A stretch of DNA of 64,000 nt from an uncultured Lachnospiraceae bacterium (GCA_910587085.1 CAJUMC010000005.1:1-64000), one strand, 5' to 3'; shown: positions 1 to 8,904, numbered from the stretch's first letter. Notes: a model not told the origin generated them from the letters alone. Translations and numbers: made by a program.

Positions 1-26
1 CCTTCGGTCGTAAGCAAATCAGCGCT

Positions 27-52
27 GGTATAATGTCTGGCGACATTATACC
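27..52. promoter_or_regulatory. Palindrome with embedded TATAAT
   Basis: An 11-bp perfect inverted repeat (GGTATAATGTC and GACATTATACC) surrounds a TGGC loop. Each strand carries TATAAT inside the arm, so the element could be a -10 box with dyad symmetry for a leftward gene outside the window. A recognisable -35 box is weak (TTCAAG, 16 bp upstream on the minus strand). The same GGTATAAT core recurs before rqcH (48047) and upstream of yloU (17576). It could instead be a transcription-end hairpin, since a short T-run follows on the plus strand. Confidence 0.4.
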
Positions 53-88
53 ATGTTTTTTCCGGACTTGAAAGCGTTTTGGCGCAGT

Positions 89-1447
89 TTATATTTTTTT
101 TAAGCGGCGTGCGTTTTCAGACTTCCAGCAGCCGCCGCGTAAAAATGCCAGGGACAGGATCGCCGCCACGGCCCAGCCGATCGGCCAGGAAAGCCAGATT
201 CCCGTTGTGCCCCAGCACGCGTAAAGAACATAGGCGAGCACGACGCGCAGCACCAGATCGGTCAGCGTGGAGACCATAAACTGCACCATGGCTCCGCCCC
301 CGCGCAGCACGCCGTCGGCAATCAGCTTTAGTGATATTAAAAAATAAAACGGCGACACAATCCGCAGAAATTCGACTCCGGTGCGGACTGCCAGCTCCGT
401 CTCCTCCTTCATGAAGAATCGCACCAGCGGCGCTCCCGCAAAGAGAAAGGCGGCCACAAACGGAACTGCAATCATATATGCCATGGCGACGCCGGCCTTA
501 AAGCCGGCGGAAACCCGCTCCTCTCTGCCGGCTCCGATATTCTGCGAGGTAAAATTGGATACGCCGTTGCCGAGAGTTGTAAAGCTTGTGATGGTGAACG
601 TGTTCAGCTTGACCGCTGCGGAATAGCCGGCAATGACGGAGGAACCGTTGGAATTGATCAGCCTCTGAATAAAAATATTGCCGACGGAAACAAAGCTCTG
701 CTGCAGAATACTCGGCCCCGCAATGCGCGCAATCCGGCCGAACATCGCCCAGGAAAACAGCTGCGCCCGCCCGTCCGTTTCAACCGCTGCAACGCGCCGT
801 CTCAGCGCGAGCAGCGCAAGAATGCAGGCCAGCCCCTGAGCGAGAAAGGTCGCCCACGCCACACCGGCCACACCGAAGTTCAGCACCGCGACAAACCAGT
901 AGTCCAGCCCGATGTTGCCGAGGGAGGAGCCGATCAGAAACCAGAGCGGAGTCCGGGAATCCCCGAGCGAGGTAAACACGCCGGTCGCGATATTATACAG
1001 GAAAAGAAATACGAACCCGCCGATATAAATCCGGAAATACAGCAGCGAATCCTCAAAAATATTTTCCGGTGTGACAATCATTTTCATCAGCGCGGACGAA
1101 AAAAGCAGCCCGAGCACGGTGAGCGCCGCGGACAAAGCCAGCGCGGCCGTCAGTGTTGTCGAGACGGCACATTTCATCTCCCGGAATTTCCCTGCTCCGA
1201 AATATCTGGAAATAACAACCGAACAGCCGATATTGCAGCCGATCGCGATCGCCATGAATATCATTGTCACCGGGTAGGAATCCCCGACCGCAGCCAGCGC
1301 GTCCTCCCCCGCATATTTCCCTGCGATTACGCTGTCCGCAATGCTGTAAATCTGCTGAAAAATCACGCTCACAAACAGCGGTACCGAATACTTCCACAGC
1401 ACCCTCCCCGGCGCGCCCTCCGTCAGACTTTTCACTCCCTGCGTCAT
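89..1447 (-). CDS. MATE family efflux transporter
   Basis: A 452-residue integral membrane protein of the multidrug and toxin extrusion family, which exports cationic drugs or metabolites using Na+ or H+ gradients. The N-terminus shows the family pattern (VLWKYSVPLFVSVIFQQ, then DSVIAGKYAG and AAVGDSYP), followed by about twelve hydrophobic segments in two MatE repeats. Length is normal. The start at 1447 is chosen because GAGGAGG lies 7 nt upstream and the family homology begins right there; a longer open frame to 1678 is arginine-rich and unlike the family. It is monocistronic here and the substrate cannot be told from sequence. Confidence 0.9.
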   Translation of the reverse strand: MTQGVKSLTEGAPGRVLWKYSVPLFVSVIFQQIYSIADSVIAGKYAGEDALAAVGDSYPVTMIFMAIAIGCNIGCSVVISRYFGAGKFREMKCAVSTTLTAALALSAALTVLGLLFSSALMKMIVTPENIFEDSLLYFRIYIGGFVFLFLYNIATGVFTSLGDSRTPLWFLIGSSLGNIGLDYWFVAVLNFGVAGVAWATFLAQGLACILALLALRRRVAAVETDGRAQLFSWAMFGRIARIAGPSILQQSFVSVGNIFIQRLINSNGSSVIAGYSAAVKLNTFTITSFTTLGNGVSNFTSQNIGAGREERVSAGFKAGVAMAYMIAVPFVAAFLFAGAPLVRFFMKEETELAVRTGVEFLRIVSPFYFLISLKLIADGVLRGGGAMVQFMVSTLTDLVLRVVLAYVLYACWGTTGIWLSWPIGWAVAAILSLAFLRGGCWKSENARRLKKI

Positions 1448-1805
1448 TTTTATCCTCCTCGTTCCCCTGCGGAGCCTGCAAACGTTCCCGTCTCTTTTTC
1501 TGCTCCGGCAGTGCGGTTTCGCCTCTTCTTTTTCTTTCGTCCGCATTATACTATTGAAAACCGGAAAATTCAAGTGTCCGCTGCCCGAATCCTCTGGTTT
1601 GCAAAAATCCGGTTCTGCCGTACGGCTGCGAAAAATCTGCTGTGCGAAAATGCGCTTGGTCAATAATAGAGCAGACACAAAAACAACACGGACAGGAACC
1701 GCCGGTTCTGCACTGTTCCGTAGAACAGGCAGTGATGGAAATGTTCCCTGGGGTGCATAATCTTAACTGTAAACAACACCTATATTGACGCAGGAGGGTA
1801 TGCAC

Positions 1806-1844
1806 ATGAATGATTACAGCAAAATCACTGCTCTTTACTCCCGC
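1806..1844 (+). pseudogene. Serine recombinase N-terminal scrap
   Basis: A good ribosome site (AGGAGGG) precedes an ATG followed by MNDYSKITALYSR, the usual opening of large serine recombinases of clostridial conjugative and mobilisable elements (normally continuing with LSxxDE and the catalytic serine region). After 13 codons the homology stops abruptly and unrelated sequence follows, although the frame stays open to 2078. This is best read as the surviving 5' end of a deleted recombinase gene, marking a former integration or excision point. Confidence 0.55.
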
Positions 1845-2120
1845 ATGATCGGATATTTCCTTTTCCGTCTGCTGTATCTGCTTAGTAAGATCCTTTCGCT
1901 CCTTTCCCTTGAAAAATCCCGTTTTTCATCAATCCCCGATATGAGAGCTGTATCCGCCGTTCTGTTCCATTCCTGCCTTGCCGCATTGTCGGCTTTGATT
2001 CCTTCCTCTCTCAGATTGTGCCTGCCGATTTTCTTTGTCAGCAGGTATGGTCCTATGTCAAGGTTTAGTACAAGTTAAAATGAGAAATTTGGGCTGTTGC
2101 TCGTTTTTGGTTTCTGCCAT
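1835..2120 (-). other. Decayed mobile-element debris, minus strand
   Basis: On the minus strand a convincing ribosome site (AAAGGAG, 7 nt) precedes an ATG at 2120 that opens a 20-codon frame starting MAETKNEQQ and stopping at 2058. A different frame then reads through about 70 codons rich in charged residues (for example NAARQEWNRTAD and RDFSRERSERILL) to a stop at 1835. The pattern suggests a frameshifted accessory gene of a mobile element lying head-on to the recombinase scrap. I cannot name its family. Confidence 0.35.
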
Positions 2121-2249
2121 ATCTCTGCTCCTTTACATAAAAATAGAGCGCATAGACTGGTTTCCATACGCTCTGACGCTGTGTTACTTATTCTGTTTTG
2201 ATTGTGGTAATAGTTGTTTAGATAAACCGGAAGTTGAATAATTAAAAAA

Positions 2250-2507
2250 TCATTTTGTATTATCCTGATTTTTGTTATACAAATTTTTTATAGCACAATA
2301 ATGCATTTCCATAATTTCATCTATCTGTTCTTTGTTTCGCATACTATAAGTATCTAAGTTAATTGTGTCTACCTGCAAACCAAGCACTTCACATACAGCA
2401 GTTACATGCCACATTTCAAGTGGAATTTCCAACTTCCTTCCGTCTTTCGCATATATTGCCAATGCTACAGATTGAATATTATCTTTTCTTTCTACTTTCT
2501 TTCGCAT
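2250..2507 (-). CDS. Small hypothetical protein in AT-rich island
   Basis: An 85-residue, soluble, mildly charged protein with no signal peptide or membrane segment and no motif I recognise. It is supported as a gene by a GGAGG site 10 nt before the ATG and by a well-formed promoter 40 nt upstream (TTGACA, 16 bp, TATTCT). Its codons are AT-rich, unlike the flanking chromosome, which fits cargo of a plasmid or mobile element. An inverted repeat overlaps the promoter, so expression is probably repressed by a DNA-binding protein that is not encoded nearby. Confidence 0.55.
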   Translation of the reverse strand: MRKKVERKDNIQSVALAIYAKDGRKLEIPLEMWHVTAVCEVLGLQVDTINLDTYSMRNKEQIDEIMEMHYCAIKNLYNKNQDNTK

Positions 2508-2547
2508 AGTATTGTATCCTCCATAACTCCCAATTTATACTGCTAAT

Positions 2548-2592
2548 AGAATACTACAATCACTGATATTGTCAACCAATATTGACAATATC
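2548..2592 (-). promoter_or_regulatory. Promoter with operator-like inverted repeat
   Basis: On the minus strand TTGACA (2570-2575) and TATTCT (2548-2553) are 16 bp apart. A perfect 11-bp inverted repeat, GATATTGTCAA (2565-2575) and TTGACAATATC (2582-2592) with a 6-nt spacer, covers the -35 box. This geometry suits a dimeric repressor that blocks RNA polymerase. Confidence 0.6.
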
Positions 2593-2733
2593 AGACATTT
2601 CCAGTTCGGGCGGTCAAAACTCGCCCCGCTCCAACCGTCATCAGAGTAGTGGGAGAGGTCGGTTTGGCAGCTATTTACAGAAAAGTTTTCATACTCGGGG
2701 GTTTGAAAGATAAACGGGAATTTATATTATCGT

Positions 2734-2979
2734 CTATATTTCAAAATCAGGAATTACTTTGTTATTAACACATCTTACAATGTTCAATGCCTCCTCCTTT
2801 GCCCTGTCGATTCCTTCGGGTGTATTCATCCAATTATCCCTTTTCGTTGTTGAGTCATCTGCTGGACAAGGATATACGCTTATATGAGATGGGAAAAGAT
2901 ATCTTGCTATGTGCAGACTCCGGCGCATATGATATGTTGTTGTCACCAATAATACGCTTTTTACTCTATTAAGCCACAT
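2734..2979 (-). pseudogene. YdcF/DUF218 family protein, C-terminal fragment
   Basis: The 81 residues match the C-terminal third of the DUF218 (YdcF/SanA/ElyC) family: the conserved VLLVTTTYHMRRSL stretch, then PCPADDSTTKRDNW and a final helix. Full-length members have about 200-250 residues, with an N-terminal half that carries the GG and GD motifs; that half is absent upstream, where the sequence becomes AT-rich non-coding DNA. The gene is therefore a truncated remnant, probably inactive. It lies in the same decayed island as the recombinase scrap. Confidence 0.6.
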
Positions 2980-3175
2980 TGATAGTATGCTTTACTTGCC
3001 TACACCGCATATAGGCAAATGCGGCTATCCATCTTACTTGTATAATACAAACAAATATTATTAAATCATACTATATAATATTTATTTTAATAGACTTATA
3101 TAGATATACCATTAAAAAATCCGACAGATATGGATATCGTCCCGCTACCCCGTGATGAAAAGATGCTTATGCGCT

Positions 3176-3226
3176 TATAAAGAAATTATAAAGAAATCAC
3201 TGAAACTATAAAGAAATCACTAAAAC
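3176..3226 (+). repeat. 20-bp tandem repeat, about 2.5 copies
   Basis: Two copies of a 20-bp unit beginning TATAAAGAAATCACT (3187-3206 and 3207-3226) follow an 11-bp partial copy at 3176. The surrounding 2980-3450 stretch is AT-rich and holds no gene I can support. Confidence 0.7.
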
Positions 3227-3311
3227 AGAAAATATTGCAGTACAATGTGTATACCATTACGTAGATTCTCAGGTGATCCCTTAGGGGATGATTTACTTAT
3301 AAAATTTATTC

Positions 3312-3350
3312 GCGAAGGTAGCTGGAAACATCCGCCAGCTAGCACTTCGC
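3312..3350. other. Imperfect long hairpin
   Basis: GCGAAG (3312-3317) pairs with CTTCGC (3345-3350), and inside it TAGCTGG (3319-3325) pairs with CCAGCTA (3335-3341) around a 9-nt loop. No T-run follows on either strand, so it is not an obvious terminator. It may be a relic of a mobile-element end or a structured RNA. Confidence 0.4.
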
Positions 3351-3450
3351 AAAATAAGCAGACAGCCGCCGGTCTGCAGGCAGAACAGGGTAAGGACAAA
3401 TTATCGTTCCTCTGCAGCGCTCACAGCAGTTTCAGAGATTATTCCTGAAA

Positions 3451-4179
3451 TCAAAACTCAAGTATCTTAATCTCCAGCGGCACATCGCTGCCGCAGGCTC
3501 CGAGAATGCATGCCGTGTAGCTGACGCCCGGCATTACCCTGACATAGATTTCCCCCGCTGATTCCGGGAGCGGCATGCCGCTCATGCTTTCCGGAAATGC
3601 TGCCGCCTCTTCCCGGCCGGCTGAAGCGCCTGCGGACTCCGGGCGAACCATGCCGCCGGTGTCCGTCGAACCCGGAGCCTGCTTTGCAAACTCCGGCAGG
3701 GAAGCACAGTCCTCCGTTCTGGTCAGCCAGAAATCGTAGCTTCCCGCCGCAGCCGGCAGAAACGAAGTGACGCTGCACGGCGCAACACAGGCAAACACGG
3801 TATCGCCGTCCTGCATCACACGAAACGGCCCGTCGTCAAAGGTGAAATTTGCGGTGCGGAAGCATCCCTTCCCTTTTCCCGCATCGCAGGCGGTTTCCGG
3901 CATCGGGACGAGGGAAAGCTGGTTCATTGTGCTGCAGAGCACAAGCGTCTGCTGGCTCCCCTCCGGGAACGGTACGGTTTCGGAGAGCAGTTCCTCCCCC
4001 GTATCCCGGCTGACAATGGTAACTCTCCGGAAGCCCCCTGTAATTCTTGTATAGCCCGAGGCCTCGCCGTAGCGCAGCTCCTGCACGACCTCCCGGTTCC
4101 CGATAACAACGCCGACCGCCGGCGCAAAGCAGGCCGCATGCAGCACCCGAACTCTGGAAAACAGAACTCCCTGTTCCAT
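3451..4179 (-). CDS. DUF4397 domain-containing protein
   Basis: A 242-residue protein whose start reads MEQGVLFSRVRVLHAACFAPAV, the opening strand pattern of DUF4397 (VRVLHA, then APAV and the LRYGEASGYTRI segment). DUF4397 is a beta-sandwich domain usually found on secreted or surface proteins of unknown function. No signal peptide is visible here. A low-complexity Ser/Ala/Glu-rich stretch interrupts the C-terminal part before a final VRVMPGVSYTACILG strand. The start at 4179 is chosen because GGAGG sits 5 nt upstream; an earlier TTG at 4221 lacks such a site and lies across a terminator hairpin. It is the last gene of the first glycan locus. Confidence 0.75.
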   Translation of the reverse strand: MEQGVLFSRVRVLHAACFAPAVGVVIGNREVVQELRYGEASGYTRITGGFRRVTIVSRDTGEELLSETVPFPEGSQQTLVLCSTMNQLSLVPMPETACDAGKGKGCFRTANFTFDDGPFRVMQDGDTVFACVAPCSVTSFLPAAAGSYDFWLTRTEDCASLPEFAKQAPGSTDTGGMVRPESAGASAGREEAAAFPESMSGMPLPESAGEIYVRVMPGVSYTACILGACGSDVPLEIKILEF

Positions 4180-4194
4180 AAACGCCTCCAAAAC

Positions 4195-4234
4195 AAAATC
4201 TCCTGCATCCATTTTATGCAATGCAGGAGATTTT
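4195..4234 (-). terminator. Terminator or attenuator before DUF4397 gene
   Basis: A perfect 14-bp stem (AAAATCTCCTGCAT and ATGCAGGAGATTTT, 12-nt loop) follows the stop of the DUF2298 gene by 5 nt and is trailed by TTTTG on the minus strand. The ribosome site of the DUF4397 gene (4185-4190) lies immediately after it, so the hairpin probably reduces read-through into that last gene. Confidence 0.7.
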
Positions 4235-4239
4235 GTTCC

Positions 4240-6750
4240 TCAGCTTTGATTCACACGGATAATATAAGTCGGTCCGCTGTAGCCCTTCTCCGTCTCAAAC
4301 ACAACCTCGCCGAGGCTTCGAAGCAGCTCTTCATTGACATCCTCCCGCAGATTCCGGCTCTCCCGGATGTTTTTGTAGATATCGTAAACCGTGGTGTTGC
4401 CGCTGATATTGCGCTCGGACGCACCCACATAAATATACTCGATATCATACTTTTCAATCAGGCTGCGTACCTCCGCCTCATCCTGCGAGTAATAAATTGC
4501 AAGCACATCCTTTCTTCTCTCATCCACCACGGCCGGGAATCTTCCCGATGCCTCGCTTCTCCAGAGCCATTCATGAGTCTGCCACCCGAGCACGGTCGGG
4601 AAGCCGGTCATGGCCGACACTCTCTCGTAAAAGCTGTAGCTCGAGCCCCAGCACTCAAGCACAACCGGTCGGCCCGTAAGATTCTCCTTCATCCAGGCAA
4701 TTGCCTCCGCATCTGCCGCATTCTCCTTTTTCAGGAACGCAGTCGCATCCAGCCCCTGATAACGGCTGCGATCCTTCACATCGCCGAACCAGCTGTTCAC
4801 CCCATTCACAAAATACCCGAGCGTCAGAACAAAGCAGAGCGCCAGCACGGTGCCGGCCGCCTTCTGGAAATACGAGCGCGCAAAAACAAGGAGCTTCATA
4901 AGAATATACGCTGTGCATATACCAAACATAATATACGACTGATAGGTCAGCTTGAACATGGTATTTGCCCGCTTGTATGCACCCTCATAGATATCCTTTA
5001 CATAGATCCACTCAGGGATCAGAACAAGCCCGATCCCGCACAGCCCGATTGTCACAATGAACAGATCAGAAACCTGCAGACTTTCTATAAACTGAAAAAG
5101 CTTGTTGCGATCCTCTTTGCTGTCCCGGATTCGTACACCATCCGGAGTGTAGCGGTAGCCCGGCAGAGCTCCCGCGCGGTACGCGTCCGTATAGCGATCC
5201 CAGAGGAAAATCAGAATCAGCAGGATCGGCAGCCCCCACAGGATCGCCAGCTGATGCACCGGCGTCCGATAGTAATTCAGACGTATCTCCGTCGATATCT
5301 GATCAAAGCTGATCGTGAACGGCAGGCATACAATTTTGGAGATCAGAAGCACCAGCACCGCCTGGAGCGCCGTCAGCTTTACGGTATCCATCGAAAAGCG
5401 GTACACGACCGCATTGGAAAACAGGATAATCGCCCCCGACACAACGAAATAGATCGGGAAGTCCCAGAAATTCGTTGTGTGAAACATACCGATAAAAAAG
5501 CCGAGCAGCAGGATCATCGGATGGAATGCTTCCGCAATCATGGACATTCCCGTATGCTTCATGCCACTTGCGCCGGCGCGGAGCTCGTCCATTTTTTCCT
5601 TGCGGTATAAAAGCCACGCAAACAGCATCGCAAGCACTGTCAGAACAAAAATAAGGTTGATGACATGCGCGTGCAGATCCCCGAGAATAAACGAGTAGCT
5701 CGGAAATTCATGAATCGTTTTGTCCGAGGTATCCGGATTGTATCCGATATAGCGCGTAGAATTCGGAAACCAGAATTTATCCACATCCGCCTCGTCATAG
5801 CCGATCCTCCGTTCCGCCCACGGCACAAGCCAGCGAAACAGAGGATAGTGCATGTTTCCTGCAAAGGAAACGGCAAGCCCCGCCGCCGTGCCTGTCACCG
5901 GAGCCAGCGCGGCGGACAGCGCCGGATGCAGCCCGGCCGCCCGTTTTGCAGCCTTCTCCGCGCTCTCCCCCCGCCTCCGTAAGCCGCGGTCGCGCAGAAA
6001 AGTGCGGACTATATTATTTGCCAGCGAAAACGGCATGGAAAAGCCGAATGCGGCCAGCGTCATCATCATCAGATTGTATCCGTATTCCACGCCTGCTCCC
6101 GTGATTTTCGTCATATAGGTTGCAAGATACTGGCCGACATAATAATAGTTAATGTTTTCGCCTGCCATCCACAGATCCTCCGGCGGCATGTAATCGCAGC
6201 GATCCATAACGGCCATGAAACCGTAATCCATAAATTTTTCCGTGCCGTAGGCTTCCGGCTTGAAGGCGCGCAGATAGCACCACAGAACAAAAAACAGAAG
6301 AAAAATCACCTCGGATATCAGAGCCGCCGACAGCTTCCCCGCAGTCAGCTGATAGCCGCATGCTTTCGCATACCAGGAATCCGGCTTCCGCTTCTGCACC
6401 GAGAGGGTCACGCAGGCGGTAAAAACTCCCAGAACCGCACAGATCACCGCGCAGATTACCGAATGGAGCGCGCTGAACTTCATAATATGCAGCGAGGAAA
6501 GATACCACATCAGCATCCCGGCAAAGCCAAGCCCGATCGCCTTGGAAAAAATAAAGCCGCCGTCATGGAACCTTCCGAAAATCAAGCCGGTAACCGGATA
6601 TGCCATAACTCCCAGCGCAAGCAGCGCAAGCCACCATGTTATCACGCGCCCGAAATCCGCGCCGAGCAGTGACCGCGCAAACAGCATAACTGCCCCCAGC
6701 AGCACAAGCGGGACAAGAAACATCTTAATTGCATCCGATTTGTTTTTCAT
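4240..6750 (-). CDS. DUF2298 membrane protein (YYY family, GT-C-like)
   Basis: An 836-residue polytopic membrane protein of the DUF2298 family, named YYY for its conserved tyrosine run, visible here as NINYYYVGQYLATYM. Many hydrophobic segments are followed by a soluble C-terminal domain of about 170 residues with WMKENLTGRPVVLE and YIYVGASE. Family members resemble GT-C glycosyltransferases that use polyprenyl-phosphate sugars; activity has not been seen in the sequence itself. The ATG at 6750 is preferred over one at 6762 because GAGGT is 6 nt upstream. The gene follows the GT2 gene by 32 nt. The layout resembles the 680-residue protein at 8905, suggesting two paralogous membrane transferases. 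Confidence 0.8.
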   Translation of the reverse strand: MKNKSDAIKMFLVPLVLLGAVMLFARSLLGADFGRVITWWLALLALGVMAYPVTGLIFGRFHDGGFIFSKAIGLGFAGMLMWYLSSLHIMKFSALHSVICAVICAVLGVFTACVTLSVQKRKPDSWYAKACGYQLTAGKLSAALISEVIFLLFFVLWCYLRAFKPEAYGTEKFMDYGFMAVMDRCDYMPPEDLWMAGENINYYYVGQYLATYMTKITGAGVEYGYNLMMMTLAAFGFSMPFSLANNIVRTFLRDRGLRRRGESAEKAAKRAAGLHPALSAALAPVTGTAAGLAVSFAGNMHYPLFRWLVPWAERRIGYDEADVDKFWFPNSTRYIGYNPDTSDKTIHEFPSYSFILGDLHAHVINLIFVLTVLAMLFAWLLYRKEKMDELRAGASGMKHTGMSMIAEAFHPMILLLGFFIGMFHTTNFWDFPIYFVVSGAIILFSNAVVYRFSMDTVKLTALQAVLVLLISKIVCLPFTISFDQISTEIRLNYYRTPVHQLAILWGLPILLILIFLWDRYTDAYRAGALPGYRYTPDGVRIRDSKEDRNKLFQFIESLQVSDLFIVTIGLCGIGLVLIPEWIYVKDIYEGAYKRANTMFKLTYQSYIMFGICTAYILMKLLVFARSYFQKAAGTVLALCFVLTLGYFVNGVNSWFGDVKDRSRYQGLDATAFLKKENAADAEAIAWMKENLTGRPVVLECWGSSYSFYERVSAMTGFPTVLGWQTHEWLWRSEASGRFPAVVDERRKDVLAIYYSQDEAEVRSLIEKYDIEYIYVGASERNISGNTTVYDIYKNIRESRNLREDVNEELLRSLGEVVFETEKGYSGPTYIIRVNQS

Positions 6751-6782
6751 TTTATACCTCATTTCAAATCTTTGTTACTAAT

Positions 6783-7499
6783 TTAGATTTCTTTTTTCAG
6801 ACATTTATTAATAGTCCGAAAATCCCGGAACGCCTGGCGGCCGATCCTGAAAATCTTTTTCAGATTGATGGAATTTACGCCGCCCTGTCTCGGGCGGAAG
6901 GTAATCGGCAGATAAAGCACCGGCTGCTTCTTTTTTGCGTAAATCACGGAAAGGATCACGTTCGATAGATTAAAGTTCTCCGGCACAAGCTTCAGATTTT
7001 CCTTCAGGCTCTCCGCCTTCATCAGCCGGAACGGCGTGTTTGCATCCGTCACCGTCACATGAAAGCAGAGGCGGCATACAAGCTTGAGCGTCTTCGTCAC
7101 AAATACGCGCGATATACCGTCCTGGCGGCCTCTGCGGTGCCCGATCACCATCTCGTAATCCTTCCGCTTTTCCCAGAACGCCCCGAATTCCCCCGGCAGC
7201 GTCTGACCGTCCGAATCCGTCTGAAACACATAGTCCGCGCCGGCTTCCAGCGCATGGTGATAGCCGTAGAGCACGGTTGCACCGTGCCCCTGATTCTGCT
7301 TTGTCACCGGCTCAAACATCGGCAGCTCCTCCGCCAGCTTCTGCATTTTCGCGTAGGTTGAATCCCTGCTCCCGTCGTCAATCACAACCAGCCGGCTCTC
7401 CCCGCTGATCTTCTCAACGACCGGATACCAGTCGCGCACAACCTGTTCAATATTTTCCTCTTCGTTGTACGCCGGTATTACGATATATAATTTTTCCAT
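6783..7499 (-). CDS. GT2 glycosyltransferase, dolichol-phosphate-mannose-synthase-like
   Basis: A 238-residue soluble GT2 enzyme. Visible motifs are LYIVIPAYNEEENI at the N-terminus, LVVIDDGSRDST (nucleotide-binding Asp) near residue 40 and FQTDSDGQTLP (the DxD metal site) near residue 93. No C-terminal membrane segments exist, as in the DPM1-like subgroup that loads a sugar onto polyprenyl phosphate. The two GT-C-like membrane proteins of this locus would be natural users of such a lipid-linked sugar, which is an inference from context. The start at 7499 has GGGGAGAAG upstream. Confidence 0.85.
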   Translation of the reverse strand: MEKLYIVIPAYNEEENIEQVVRDWYPVVEKISGESRLVVIDDGSRDSTYAKMQKLAEELPMFEPVTKQNQGHGATVLYGYHHALEAGADYVFQTDSDGQTLPGEFGAFWEKRKDYEMVIGHRRGRQDGISRVFVTKTLKLVCRLCFHVTVTDANTPFRLMKAESLKENLKLVPENFNLSNVILSVIYAKKKQPVLYLPITFRPRQGGVNSINLKKIFRIGRQAFRDFRTINKCLKKEI

Positions 7500-7600
7500 A
7501 ATTCTTCTCCCCGCTCTGTTCTCTTCCAATTTTTCTGCTGCTCAATCCCGCTGCTCTGCCTGCTGTTTCTTTCCCCGGATCTTCCGGCGGCAGCCTGTTA

Positions 7601-8701
7601 TCAGCCCTCCGTACGTATCCTGTCCCGATACAGATTCAGCGCGCTGCGCACAACGGCGTCCATGTTGTAGTAGCGGTATTCCGCAAGCCGCCCAAGGAAA
7701 TAAACCTTCTTCTCCTGCTCCATCTCCTTCTGGTACAGCGCAAACTGCGCACGGCAGTCCGCAGTCGGAAACGGGTAATAAGGTTCGCCCTCCGCCTTCG
7801 GGAATTCCTTCAGAATGGTGGTTTTGCGGTTTTCCTGCCCGGTCATTTTCTTAAATTCCGTGATGCGGGTATAGTCGTAATCATTCGGGTAATTGACAAC
7901 CGGCGCTTCCTGGTATGATTCGCAGTCCAGGGTCTCAAAAACAAAATCCAGGCTGCGGTATTTCAGCCTGCCGTGCTTATAGCCGTAATATTCGTCCGCC
8001 GGGCCCGTGTAGATCAGGGTATCCCAGGTAAGTTCCTTTCTCACCTCCTGGAAATCCGCGTTGAGCAGAAGCCGGATATTGCGGCTCGCCGCCATCGCTT
8101 CGCAGAGCCTCGTGTAGCCGTAGCGCGGCATTCCCTGATATTTATCCGTAAAATAGCGCGTGTCGCGGTTGTAGCGCAGCGGAATCCGAGAGATTACAGA
8201 TGTGTCAATATCCGCCGGATCAACGCCCCACTGCTTCTTTGTATAATTTTCGAAAAATTTCTGATAGATTTCCTCCCCGACCCGGGACAGCGCCACGTCC
8301 CGGCTTGTCCGTATCTCGTCCATCGGCACGGCGCGCGCTTCGATAAAACGCTCCATCTCCTCCGGCGTCATGGAACAGTTGTAGAGCCGGTTGATCGTTT
8401 CCAGCGTGATCGGCATCGGGATCAGATTGCCGTCCACCTGCGTCAGCACCCGGTGCCAGAAATCATTCCACTTTGTGAACTGCCCGAGATACTCGTACAC
8501 CTCCCGGTCGTTCGTATGAAAAATATGCGGCCCGTAATTGTGGATCAGGATGCCGTCCTCATTATAGGAATCATACACATTCCCTCCGATCTGTCCCCGC
8601 TTTTCGACAACGAGCACCTTCTCGTTTTTTTCGTTCGCAATCCTCTCGGCCACCGTCAGGCCGGCCAGCCCCGCTCCGACAACAACATATTTGCAGTGCA
8701 T
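7601..8701 (-). CDS. glf: UDP-galactopyranose mutase
   Basis: A 366-residue flavoenzyme that interconverts UDP-galactopyranose and UDP-galactofuranose in the cytoplasm. The FAD-binding Rossmann motif VVVGAGLAGLTVAERIA opens the protein, VVEKRGQIGGNVYD follows, and the family signature NYGPHIFHTND lies near residue 55. The C-terminal GRLAEYRYYNMD segment contributes to substrate and flavin binding. Length is typical. The start has GGAG 6 nt upstream. Its presence indicates that the glycan made by this locus contains galactofuranose. Confidence 0.95.
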   Translation of the reverse strand: MHCKYVVVGAGLAGLTVAERIANEKNEKVLVVEKRGQIGGNVYDSYNEDGILIHNYGPHIFHTNDREVYEYLGQFTKWNDFWHRVLTQVDGNLIPMPITLETINRLYNCSMTPEEMERFIEARAVPMDEIRTSRDVALSRVGEEIYQKFFENYTKKQWGVDPADIDTSVISRIPLRYNRDTRYFTDKYQGMPRYGYTRLCEAMAASRNIRLLLNADFQEVRKELTWDTLIYTGPADEYYGYKHGRLKYRSLDFVFETLDCESYQEAPVVNYPNDYDYTRITEFKKMTGQENRKTTILKEFPKAEGEPYYPFPTADCRAQFALYQKEMEQEKKVYFLGRLAEYRYYNMDAVVRSALNLYRDRIRTEG

Positions 8702-8704
8702 TTC

Positions 8705-8868
8705 GCTCTCCTTTCCGTTTCCCTTTTGCTCCCTTTTATTTCCTTCCCGCTTCCTTTCTATTTCATTTCTGTTTCCTTTCTATTTCATTCCTGTTTCCTT
8801 TCTGCTTCCTTTTATTTCCTTTCTGTTACTCTTTCTTTTCCTTTTCTTTTGCTGTTCGATTCCTGTTC
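8705..8868. repeat. Homopyrimidine tract with 22-bp repeats
   Basis: About 165 bp between the GT-C-like gene and glf are almost wholly pyrimidine on the plus strand, hence purine on the transcribed RNA. Two 22-bp units (TTTCCTTTCTATTTCATT core, near 8750 and 8772) and partial copies can be seen. Such tracts can form triplex DNA and slip in replication. The transcript would carry an unstructured GA-rich leader ahead of glf. Confidence 0.7.
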
Positions 8869-8904
8869 GGTTCCTGCCGGATTCCCTTGTCCTTCTCCGG
8901 CCGC

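Noticed and set aside
3245..3448. 67-codon plus-strand frame
   Set aside because: No ribosome site, contains a long hairpin, and has no protein-like pattern.
4138..5610. 490-codon plus-strand open frame
   Set aside because: It lies fully antisense to the DUF2298 gene, is His/Arg-rich without family features, and reflects codon bias of the real gene.
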